Source: an uncultured Acidobacteriota bacterium (GTDB lineage Bacteria; Acidobacteriota; Blastocatellia; RBC074). Taken from it: DNA of 40,288 nucleotides. The stretch's first letter is position 1; every line of letters begins with the position of its first letter. Shown piece by piece: positions 10,057-17,064 of this stretch. The stretch is taken from NCBI GenBank assembly GCA_903862855.1, contig CAIOZW010000410.1, positions 1 through 40,288 of the forward strand. Reading direction: 5' to 3'. Position numbers and translations under genes: made by a program. The notes beneath the pieces were generated by a model, which searched no databases, was not told the DNA's origin, and saw nothing but the letters and a program-made list of their open reading frames with translations.

Positions 10057-11919
10057 ATGAATCGATACACGCCCGTCTGCCTTGCTCTGCTGCTGCCACT
10101 GCTCTTTCTGGCCGTGATGGCGCAACCCCCCGGACCGGTACAACCGACTGATCCGCGCAATATCAAAAATGGTTCGGTCATTCCTGATGAGGGCTACAGC
10201 GATCAGCCCTACGTAGTCATCACCAACGATGGTGCCTGGCTCTGTGTGATGACGACCGGGTCAGGCGTCGAGGGAGAGGGCGGCCAGCACATCATCGCCG
10301 TCATCAGCCGTGACAAGGGGCGGACCTGGTCGGCACCGATCGACATCGAACCGGCGACCGGTTTTGAGGCTTCGTGGGTCGTCCCGTTCAAGACGGCATA
10401 CGGCCGCCTATACGCATTTTATACTTACAACAAGGCCAACATTCGTGAAGTGCCGAATGCGGCGAGCTTTGGCAAACGGGTCGATACGCTTGGGGTATAT
10501 GCGTACCGGTACTCTGATGATCATGGGCGAACGTGGTCAAAAGACCGATATGAGATTCCGATGCACGTCACGGAGGCCGATCGTGACAACAATTTCCGGG
10601 GAGAGACGCTCTTCTTCTGGGGGGTGAGCAAGCCGATCGTTCATAAAGGCGCAGTCTACTGGGGATGGAATCGCGTTACGCGTTGGGGGTGGCCGGGAGT
10701 GCTGGTCCGCTCGCAGGGCCATTTCATGCGTGGCGAGAATATCGAGACCGAGCGCGATCCACGACGGCTCCGCTGGAAGATTCTGCCGGAGAGCGATGAA
10801 GGCGTGCGGGCGCCGAAAGGTCCGATTGCCGAGGAGATCAATCTGGTCAGTATGAATGACGGTTCGCTCTATGCAACCTACCGGACGATCGATGGCTATC
10901 TTTGTCATACCTACAGCCGCGATGATGGACGGACCTGGACCGCGCCGGCATACGCTACGTTTGCCAATGGCCGGCCGATCAAGCACCCGCGGGCCTACGC
11001 CCCGGTCTGGAAAGTGAGCAGTGGCAGGTATCTGCTCTGGTTTCACAACCATGGCGGTGAACAGGTGCACACGGATGAGTGGGGGCGGGGCAGTTACTAT
11101 CAGAGCCGCAATCCGGTCTGGATCTCCGGCGGTGTCGAGCGTCATGGGCGGATCGAGTGGTCGGAGCCGGAGATTCTGCTTTACGACGATGACCCGAAAG
11201 TGCGGATGAGTTATCCGGACCTGATCGAAGATGGCGGTCGTTTTTTCATTACCGAGACGCAGAAGAGCATCGCGCGAACCCACGAACTGGATGGATCATT
11301 GCTGGAGGGGCTGTGGCGGCAGGCAGAGCTGCGCGGGCTTGCCACGCGCGGACTGGTGCGTCAGCTTGGGAAGGGTGAGACGAAGGCCAATTCCGCGATC
11401 GAGATGCCGCGGCTTCCCGTGCTCAATAGTGGGGGCGGGTTCACAATTGAGACCTGGCTGAAGATGAAGGAGCTCTCACCGGGGCAGGTGATCTTTGATG
11501 CCCGCGATACCAGCGGCAAGGGAGTCGCGCTGACCTTTTCAGATCGGTTTACGCTGCGCCTGACGCTCAGTGACGGGCAGCGAAGTTCGACCTGGGAGAG
11601 CGATCCCGGTACCTCTCCCGGTTCGCTGAGGGTCAATACCTGGCAGCACGTGGCCGTGATCGTTGATGGCGGACCGAAGTTAGTAATGTTTGTCGTTGAC
11701 GGTGTTCTGAACGATGGTGGTGCGGCGCGGCAATATGGCTGGGGGCGGTATGATGCTGCTTTGATTGATGTGAATGGTCGACGGGAGGCTCTACTTGCCC
11801 CGGCGTTGTGGGGTGAGATCGGAGCATTGCGGATCTATGATCGACCGCTTCGCGTGACGGAGGTCGTCGGGAACTTTCGTCATGACTCTCCGCGAATCAA
11901 GGCTGGCAGGCAGCACTGA
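10057..11919 (+). CDS. Secreted sialidase-like beta-propeller with C-terminal LamG-like domain
   Basis: This 620-residue exported protein has a signal peptide at 1-22 (ALLLPLLFLAVMAQPP). Three Asp-box motifs mark a BNR/sialidase-type propeller: SRDKGRTW (84-91), SDDHGRTW (153-160) and SRDDGRTW (287-294). After about residue 430 a concanavalin-like/LamG module follows (GGGFTIETWLKMKELSPGQ ... NTWQHVAVIVDGG ... IGALRIYDRPL). The architecture matches secreted glycoside-active or glycan-binding proteins. I did not identify the full arginine triad of true sialidases, so hydrolysis of sialic acid should not be assumed. AGGAG is 9 nt upstream of the ATG. It is followed by hairpins and then the RraA-family gene on the same strand. 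Confidence 0.85.
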   Translation: MNRYTPVCLALLLPLLFLAVMAQPPGPVQPTDPRNIKNGSVIPDEGYSDQPYVVITNDGAWLCVMTTGSGVEGEGGQHIIAVISRDKGRTWSAPIDIEPATGFEASWVVPFKTAYGRLYAFYTYNKANIREVPNAASFGKRVDTLGVYAYRYSDDHGRTWSKDRYEIPMHVTEADRDNNFRGETLFFWGVSKPIVHKGAVYWGWNRVTRWGWPGVLVRSQGHFMRGENIETERDPRRLRWKILPESDEGVRAPKGPIAEEINLVSMNDGSLYATYRTIDGYLCHTYSRDDGRTWTAPAYATFANGRPIKHPRAYAPVWKVSSGRYLLWFHNHGGEQVHTDEWGRGSYYQSRNPVWISGGVERHGRIEWSEPEILLYDDDPKVRMSYPDLIEDGGRFFITETQKSIARTHELDGSLLEGLWRQAELRGLATRGLVRQLGKGETKANSAIEMPRLPVLNSGGGFTIETWLKMKELSPGQVIFDARDTSGKGVALTFSDRFTLRLTLSDGQRSSTWESDPGTSPGSLRVNTWQHVAVIVDGGPKLVMFVVDGVLNDGGAARQYGWGRYDAALIDVNGRREALLAPALWGEIGALRIYDRPLRVTEVVGNFRHDSPRIKAGRQH

Positions 11920-11958
11920 GGGGATCCGGCAGGGAAAGGCTCCAGAATGTGGACCTTC

Positions 11959-11980
11959 CGGTCCCCTCCCAGGGGGGCCG
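11959..11980 (+). terminator. Hairpin after the sialidase-like gene
   Basis: CGGTCCCCT pairs with AGGGGGGCCG around a CCC loop, with one bulge and one G-U, 39 nt after the stop codon at 11919. There is no T-run, so this is a weak terminator candidate. The rest of 11920-12100 holds only the hairpin listed next. Confidence 0.4.
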
Positions 11981-12036
11981 AAAGCGACAACACTCTAACC
12001 TCTGAAATCACAATTCAGGTAGGCAGTAAACAGGGC

Positions 12037-12066
12037 GGGAGACTGTTCTTGACCGGACAGTCTCCC
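12037..12066 (+). promoter_or_regulatory. Perfect inverted repeat upstream of the RraA-family gene
   Basis: GGGAGACTGT and ACAGTCTCCC form a perfect 10-bp stem with a 10-nt loop. It ends 34 nt before the start codon at 12101 and just upstream of the GAGGAAGGA ribosome-binding region. It lacks a T-tract. It could be an operator, a terminator of the upstream transcript, or a leader hairpin that affects translation. Confidence 0.55.
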
Positions 12067-12100
12067 TTGAGTACAAATCAGATTGAGGAAGGATTTGCCA

Positions 12101-12805
12101 ATGTCATACTGGAAGACCGAAGAGGAACTGCACGAACTGATTCGTCGTGAGCTCTTCACCGCCGTAATTGGTGATGCGCTCGACCGGATGGGTTTGCAGC
12201 GCCAGTTTCTGCCGCCATCGATTCAGCCAATTTCCGAGGATATGGTCGTCGTCGGGCGGGCGATGCCGGTCGTCTGCGCCGATGTCTGGCCGGATGTGGA
12301 CACGACGCGGGCTGACAACTTGGGCAACCCGGTCATGGCCCGGCCATTCGGCCTCATGCTGCGCGCTCTTGACGATCTGCGAGCTGGTGAGGTCTATCTC
12401 TGCACTGGTGGAACTCCGCGGTACGCGCTCTGGGGAGAGCTGATGAGCACCCGCGCCCGACATCTCGGAGCAGCCGGGGCGGTGCTCGATGGGTATGCAA
12501 GGGATATACAGGGGATCAGAAGCCTTGGCTTCCCAACCTTTGCCATCGGTCGTTATGCCCAGGATCAGGGGGCGCGCGGTAAGGTGATCGACTTTCGTTG
12601 CCCGATCGAGATCGGAGTGGTCCGGGTTGCGCCTGGAGACCTGCTGGTCGGGGATCTGGAGGGGGTGCTGGTCGTTCCAGCCGGGGCGGTTACAGAGGCG
12701 ATCAGTCAGGCGGTCGAGAAGGCTCGCGGTGAGAAGCTGGTCCGTGTCGCGATCGAGGGTGGAATGAGCGCGAGCGATGCATTCGAGAAGTTTGGCATAC
12801 TTTAG
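12101..12805 (+). CDS. RraA-family protein (HMG/CHA aldolase-like)
   Basis: This 234-residue cytoplasmic protein matches the RraA / 4-hydroxy-4-methyl-2-oxoglutarate aldolase family. The signature runs WGELMSTRARHLGAAG (111-126) then DGYARD (130-135). In characterised class II pyruvate aldolases of this fold, the R and D of the RD pair (here R134 and D135) help bind the metal-pyruvate complex. Later GDLLVGDLEGVLVVPAG is also typical. Family members include aldolases of aromatic degradation, dehydratase-like sugar-acid enzymes and the RNase E inhibitor RraA, so the exact reaction is open. In a sugar-oxidation neighbourhood an aldolase of keto-acids seems more likely than RNase E control. The ATG at 12101 is preferred over an upstream in-frame TTG because GAGGAAGGA is well placed before it. 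Confidence 0.85.
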   Translation: MSYWKTEEELHELIRRELFTAVIGDALDRMGLQRQFLPPSIQPISEDMVVVGRAMPVVCADVWPDVDTTRADNLGNPVMARPFGLMLRALDDLRAGEVYLCTGGTPRYALWGELMSTRARHLGAAGAVLDGYARDIQGIRSLGFPTFAIGRYAQDQGARGKVIDFRCPIEIGVVRVAPGDLLVGDLEGVLVVPAGAVTEAISQAVEKARGEKLVRVAIEGGMSASDAFEKFGIL

Positions 12806-12847
12806 TTCCGCAGTATCGTCAGAATTTGGCAGTAGAAGATGAGAGAA

Positions 12848-12887
12848 GGGGAGGCGGGAATCGTGTGATCACGCTTCCTGCCTCCCC
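12848..12887. terminator. Long hairpin between convergent genes
   Basis: GGGGAGGCGGGAA (12848-12860) pairs with TTCCTGCCTCCCC (12875-12887) over 13 positions with one G-U. An inner CGTG/CACG extension forms above it. It lies between the RraA-family gene (plus, ends 12805) and the GMC operon end (minus, 12933), where a shared transcription end is expected. The T-content after the stem is low on both sides. Confidence 0.6.
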
Positions 12888-12932
12888 AATCGTCTCTGGC
12901 GGCTCTTATCTGGCCGCGCGTTAAGCCCCCAA

Positions 12933-13520
12933 CTACTTTGCCAGCCGCTTGTTGATCTCTGCCAGCAGCCCCTCTGCCCACTTTCCATCTGATTGCGGGC
13001 CCTGCGTCGCCATCAGCAGCGCCGAATAGAGCCAGAGCAGCTCCCGCTCAAGATTCGAGTTGGCCCAGAGACGGGCATTGAGCTGAACGGCGCTCAGATC
13101 ATATGGCACTCCGGCAACATTCCCGGTGAGCGCTGACAGCTTGAGAAACATGACACCGATCGATCCGTCATTTCCGGTATACTCGGTCAATGGAAGCCCG
13201 TTGACACTCACCTCGGCCGGTGGAATAAGCGTGCGATCGATGCCGACCGGCGGTTCCGGCGGCAGAGCCGTGCTTCCCTGGGTTGAAAGCAGCCGGGCCG
13301 TTACACCGTTGATCGTCTTCGGCTGTCCGATCGGCGGAGTGATCGTCACCGCTCCGGTCAGTACCAGTCGCCAGTCGGCAAGTCTGGCACGGGTTGGAAG
13401 AAAGTTGAATTGCCAGATCGATTTGCCAGACTCGATCTGCCCGATCATCTCCGCCCCGGACGGGTTGACATTGATCGTATGCAGCTTGAGGCGGGAGACG
13501 GCCTTCGATTTTGTAAACAT
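12933..13520 (-). CDS. Small protein of unknown function coupled to the GMC oxidoreductase
   Basis: This 195-residue protein is not recognised. Its ATG overlaps the GMC stop codon (TGATG), and GGGGGAAT lies just upstream, so the two are almost certainly made together. It has no signal peptide, Tat motif, cysteine pair or membrane segment. The N-terminal two-thirds looks beta-rich (KSIWQFNFLPTRARLADWRLVL) and the last 50 residues look helical (LERELLWLYSALLMA). Size and position recall the small subunit of FAD-dependent gluconate, glucose or glucose-3-dehydrogenases. Those subunits carry a Tat signal, and I see neither that signal nor a similar sequence here. It may be a non-homologous partner, chaperone or specificity subunit. 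Sequence features alone do not decide. Confidence 0.75.
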   Translation of the reverse strand: MFTKSKAVSRLKLHTINVNPSGAEMIGQIESGKSIWQFNFLPTRARLADWRLVLTGAVTITPPIGQPKTINGVTARLLSTQGSTALPPEPPVGIDRTLIPPAEVSVNGLPLTEYTGNDGSIGVMFLKLSALTGNVAGVPYDLSAVQLNARLWANSNLERELLWLYSALLMATQGPQSDGKWAEGLLAEINKRLAK

Positions 13521-15253
13521 CAGATATTCCCCCGTTTCATCTCTTCCGTCAGATATTCGCAGGCCCGAATGGTCAGGGCGAGGATCGTCAAAGTCGGATT
13601 CTGGTTGGCTGCCCCAACGAAGGCGGCACCATCAGTCACGAAGACGTTCTTCACATCGTGTGACTGATTGTACTTGTTGAGGACAGAAGTCTTCGGGTCA
13701 TTGCCCATGCGGGCCGTCCCCAGCTCATGGATGATCCGCCCGGGAGCGGTCATGACATTCTGGGTGCGGATCTCGACCGCGCCAGCCTTCTTGAGGATCT
13801 CGGTGGCGCTCTCTGCTGCATCCCGACCCATCTCTCGCTCATTCTCAGAGTGCTGGATGTGGATCTTCAGAACCGGTATACCCCACGCATCGACTACGCC
13901 GTCCGGATCGATCTCAACATAGTTCTCAAAACGCGAGAGCATATTGGCCCGTGTGGTCAGGCTGACCGGGGCAACATACCAGCGGCGAACCGTCTTCTTG
14001 AACTCCTTCCCGAATCCGGGTGTCCGGCGGGCATTGCCCGGGAAGCTGCCAATCGATGCCCCTCCCTCAAATCCGTAACCGCGCAGATACTTCGGATGTT
14101 TCGTTCGCGCATCGAGGTTGCGGAAACGCGGGACGAAGATTCCAGATGACTTGCCATCCTCATTGACCGGATCGCGCCCGGCGAGCATCGGCAGGTAGCC
14201 GGAGGCTCCGGTGCCGCCAAAGTGGTCGACAAGGTAGCGCCCCAACACACCCGATGAGTTACCAAGACCCTTCGGATGGGCATCGGAGGTCGAATTGAGC
14301 AGCAGCCGGGTCGATTCGAGGGTTGATCCGGCGACGATCACCACCTTGCCGATGAATTCGATCTCCTGTCGGGTCACCCGGTCGACGACCGCAACACCCT
14401 TTGCCTTGCCCGTATTCTGATCGACCGTGATGTGGCGGACGATCGAGTTTGGACGCAGGGTCATCTTGCCGGTCACCGCCGCCGCCGGCAGGGTCGAGGA
14501 GAGCGAATTGAACATCGCCCCAACCGAACAACCATTTCCACAACTGCCGCAGTAATGGCACTGTGCGCGGCCATGCTTGCGATGATGATCCTTGACCTGG
14601 GTCAGCATCGCGACCCTTGGCTGAATCAGCTTCCAGCCCAGTTTTTCAGTCGCCGACTTGAGGATCTGGTCACCGCAGGTGAGGGCCATCGGCGGCAGGT
14701 AGTTCCCATCCGGCTGCCACCAGAGCCCGTCACGGTTCCCGCTCACTCCGATCCACTCTTCGGCCTTGTCGTAGTATGGCGCAATCTCCTTGTAGTCGAT
14801 CGGCCAGTCGACATCGAACCCGTCTTGGCTCGCGGCCTTGAAGTCGAGATCCGAGAAGCGCCACGAGAGACGCCCCCAGTGGAGCGTCTTTCCACCAACG
14901 ATCCGCGCTCGCACCCAGGTGAAGGGCTTTCCCGGATCGGTCGTGTAGGGATTCTCCGTATCCTTGACGTAGAAGTGGCTGCTGAACTCACCTGCCGTGT
15001 CCTGCATCCACTGCTCGGTCTGTTTCTGACCGGGTCGCCAGAGCCCACGGTACATCGACTCATAGGCGAACTTGTTCATATTGAAGTCGCGGAGCGGATC
15101 GATCATCGGCCCCGCCTCGAGGACGAGCACCTCGAACCCACGTTCGGTCAGCTCCTTGGCCGCCATTCCACCCGAGGCCCCGGAGCCGATGATGATGGCG
15201 TCATACTTCTTCTTCGCCGAAGCCGGCTTCATTGCTGCCTGGATACTCTGCAC
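13520..15253 (-). CDS. GMC-family FAD oxidoreductase with a four-cysteine motif
   Basis: This 577-residue enzyme oxidises an alcohol or sugar hydroxyl using FAD. The dinucleotide-binding motif is GSGASGG (23-29), with E46 as the expected ribose ligand. GGKTLHWGR (120-128) and the C-terminal HELGTARMG (509-517) and NQNPTLTI (550-557) are conserved GMC/G3DH-type segments, with H509 and the Asn pair as candidate active-site residues. Four cysteines at C232, C235, C238 and C242 lie where related FAD-glucose and glucose-3-dehydrogenases bind a 3Fe-4S cluster, which suggests electron transfer out to a partner rather than to oxygen. No signal peptide is visible. The start is a GTG with GGAGG 5 nt upstream. 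It sits 12 nt after the sorbosone-dehydrogenase-like gene and overlaps the next gene. Confidence 0.92.
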   Translation of the reverse strand: MQSIQAAMKPASAKKKYDAIIIGSGASGGMAAKELTERGFEVLVLEAGPMIDPLRDFNMNKFAYESMYRGLWRPGQKQTEQWMQDTAGEFSSHFYVKDTENPYTTDPGKPFTWVRARIVGGKTLHWGRLSWRFSDLDFKAASQDGFDVDWPIDYKEIAPYYDKAEEWIGVSGNRDGLWWQPDGNYLPPMALTCGDQILKSATEKLGWKLIQPRVAMLTQVKDHHRKHGRAQCHYCGSCGNGCSVGAMFNSLSSTLPAAAVTGKMTLRPNSIVRHITVDQNTGKAKGVAVVDRVTRQEIEFIGKVVIVAGSTLESTRLLLNSTSDAHPKGLGNSSGVLGRYLVDHFGGTGASGYLPMLAGRDPVNEDGKSSGIFVPRFRNLDARTKHPKYLRGYGFEGGASIGSFPGNARRTPGFGKEFKKTVRRWYVAPVSLTTRANMLSRFENYVEIDPDGVVDAWGIPVLKIHIQHSENEREMGRDAAESATEILKKAGAVEIRTQNVMTAPGRIIHELGTARMGNDPKTSVLNKYNQSHDVKNVFVTDGAAFVGAANQNPTLTILALTIRACEYLTEEMKRGNI

Positions 15254-15265
15254 GGATACCTCCGG

Positions 15266-16414
15266 TTACTTGCCGTGTGTGACGCGGTAGACGAAACCCT
15301 TGTTGTCGTCAGAAATATAGAGTGCACCATCGGCTCCCGTTGCCATGCCGGCCGGTCGTCCAAAGACCTCGCCGTTGCTCAGGAAACCGGTCACGAAGTC
15401 GTCGACGCTCGTTACCCGGTTCTTCGCGATGTTGACGCGAACGACCTTGTAGCCGATTCGCTCCTTCCGCCCGGTTGGGCTCGACCCGTGGAGCGCAACG
15501 TAGAGGGTGCGGTAGGCGGCAGGGAACTTCTTTCCATCATAGAAAGTCGCACCGATCGGGGAGATGTGCGGCTGCAGTGCATAAGCCGGTGGAACTGCCA
15601 GTTCCTTCTTCAACGATCCCTTTGGATTCGGGAGATCGGAGTTCGGAACATTGTCGCCAATGAAGTAGGGGAAACCGTAATGCTTGCCGTCCTCGATCAG
15701 ATTGATCTCGCATGGAGGAAACTCCTCGCCCTGTTTGTCCTGACCCATGTCGGTCGCCCAGAGCTTGCCCGTCTTCGGATCGAAGTCCATCCCGATCGCA
15801 TTGCGCAGACCACGGGCAAAGACCCGCCCGCCACTGCCATCGGCGTTGTACTGCATGATCGTTGTCCGGCGCTCGTCCTCTTCCTCGCAGGAGTTGCAGG
15901 AGGAACCGATCGAGACATACATCTTCCCGTCCGGTCCAAAATCGACCGTTCGTGTCCAGTGTGAAGTCGTCGAGACCGGCAGGTCGACCACCTTCTCCGG
16001 CGTTCCCTGTGCCTTGCCGCCCTCGTACTTCATGCGCAGAATCGACGGATTGGTCGCAATGTAGAGATAACCTTTGTGAAAGGCCACGCTGTGCGGACGG
16101 GTCAAACCGCTCGCCACCACTTCGATCGAATCGGCCTTGCCATCACCATTGCGATCGGGGAGCGCAACCACATCTCCCTTTGGCTGACGCGCAACATAGA
16201 GCACTCCATCCGGACTGACCGCCATCAGCCGCCCGCCGGTGATATCTGCTGCAAAGACCTCGACCTTGAAGCCCGCCGGTACCTGCAGCGGCGCCGGTTT
16301 TGCCGGAGCGGCCGGGGCTCCCTGTCCGACGACATCCATCGTCAGGCCGGTCATCATTACGGTGCTCACGATCAGGCAGCCCACCGCCGCCAGAAACTCT
16401 CTCATCTTCTTCAC
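15266..16414 (-). CDS. Secreted PQQ-type glucose/sorbosone dehydrogenase-like beta-propeller
   Basis: This 382-residue exported protein has a signal peptide at about 1-30 (EFLAAVGCLIVSTVMM). The remainder is a six-bladed propeller of the soluble glucose / sorbosone dehydrogenase family, with GGRLMAVSPDGVLYVA, ARGLRNAIGMDFDPKTG, LWATDMGQD and FGRPAGMATGADGALYISDD. Family members oxidise sugars with PQQ and calcium in the periplasm, but many relatives have lost activity. A CNSC pair sits in the middle. The GTG at 16414 is chosen because AAGGAG is 7 nt upstream and the signal peptide follows directly. A far longer frame to 17035 overlaps the DMT gene and is not credible. It lies in the operon upstream of the GMC gene. 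Confidence 0.88.
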   Translation of the reverse strand: MKKMREFLAAVGCLIVSTVMMTGLTMDVVGQGAPAAPAKPAPLQVPAGFKVEVFAADITGGRLMAVSPDGVLYVARQPKGDVVALPDRNGDGKADSIEVVASGLTRPHSVAFHKGYLYIATNPSILRMKYEGGKAQGTPEKVVDLPVSTTSHWTRTVDFGPDGKMYVSIGSSCNSCEEEDERRTTIMQYNADGSGGRVFARGLRNAIGMDFDPKTGKLWATDMGQDKQGEEFPPCEINLIEDGKHYGFPYFIGDNVPNSDLPNPKGSLKKELAVPPAYALQPHISPIGATFYDGKKFPAAYRTLYVALHGSSPTGRKERIGYKVVRVNIAKNRVTSVDDFVTGFLSNGEVFGRPAGMATGADGALYISDDNKGFVYRVTHGK

Positions 16415-16531
16415 GGGTCTACTCCTTGTCATTGTAAGGTAGTTAATGGTCGTTAAAGATCGTTGAAGGCCAATAAATATCGCAATTATCGGATCATTAC
16501 TGATCGCCAAGTGATTCGATCGTGCCCGGTT

Positions 16532-16574
16532 GGAGCCTGTCCATTCCCCACAGGAGAGAGGATGCGCAGGCTCC
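16532..16574 (-). promoter_or_regulatory. Alternative hairpins downstream of the DMT gene
   Basis: GGAGCCTG (16532-16539) is a perfect complement of CAGGCTCC (16567-16574). CCTGT (16536-16540) can instead pair with ACAGG (16550-16554), so two exclusive folds are possible. It begins 11 nt after the DMT stop on the minus strand and precedes the sorbosone-dehydrogenase-like gene by about 120 nt. It may be a partial terminator. The rest of 16415-16584 is AT-rich, and a promoter there is possible but not assigned. Confidence 0.4.
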
Positions 16575-16584
16575 GCTTCCCGCT

Positions 16585-17064
16585 TCAGGACTGTGGACGG
16601 AAGAAGAGAACGAGGCTCGATCCGACCACGACCAGCAGAAACCCGACGAAGAGCAGGGGATTGATCGTCGACTTGGGTGGATGGAGGAGCATCGTCACCA
16701 GGACATTGACCACCGGCGCTCCACCAAAGACGAGCGGCATGACATATGTCGGAAGGCCGCCCGACTTGAAGGCCCAGATGATACAGGCTGCACCGATGGC
16801 TCCCAGCGCTCCGGCCACGGTCGCGATCAGCGTCCCGGAGGCCGAGAAACCGGTGGTCGTGAGCTGGTTCTGTGACGCAAGCCCTCCGACCGGGACAAGC
16901 ACACCAATCAGGAAATAGGCTACGCCGACGCAGAGCAGCGCCCGCAGTGGATTGCCCAGCTTCGATTGCCCCTGGTGAAGCAGTGCGCCGTAGACTCCCC
17001 ACGATAGTACTGCCCCGAATGCAAAGATTGCCCACATCATGGATCTGTTCTTCTCCTTGGTCAT
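16585..17064 (-). CDS. Half-size DMT/EamA-like membrane protein
   Basis: This 159-residue protein has five predicted membrane segments: about 10-33, 43-63, 77-99, 107-127 and 135-155. The sequence resembles half of an EamA-type drug/metabolite transporter (WAIFAFGAVLSWGVYG at the start, VVGSSLVLFF at the end). Full EamA proteins have ten segments, so this would need to dimerise. Its ATG overlaps the stop of the PQQ-like gene by 4 bp (ATGA), which implies coupled translation. It may move a small sugar or oxidation product, but the substrate cannot be read. Confidence 0.82.
   Translation of the reverse strand: MTKEKNRSMMWAIFAFGAVLSWGVYGALLHQGQSKLGNPLRALLCVGVAYFLIGVLVPVGGLASQNQLTTTGFSASGTLIATVAGALGAIGAACIIWAFKSGGLPTYVMPLVFGGAPVVNVLVTMLLHPPKSTINPLLFVGFLLVVVGSSLVLFFRPQS

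Noticed and set aside
10057-11919. True sialidase assignment
   Set aside because: Three Asp boxes support the fold, but the arginine triad and the catalytic Tyr/Glu pair were not located, so only a sialidase-like propeller is claimed.
14432-15964. 510-codon open frame on the plus strand opposite the GMC and sorbosone-dehydrogenase-like genes
   Set aside because: Its composition is Arg/Asp/Glu/Val-rich without domains, and it is antisense to two well-supported genes; it is a shadow frame of GC-rich codons.
16415-17035. N-terminal extension of the sorbosone-dehydrogenase-like protein by about 207 residues
   Set aside because: It overlaps the DMT gene in another frame, and a GTG with AAGGAG directly precedes the signal peptide at 16414.
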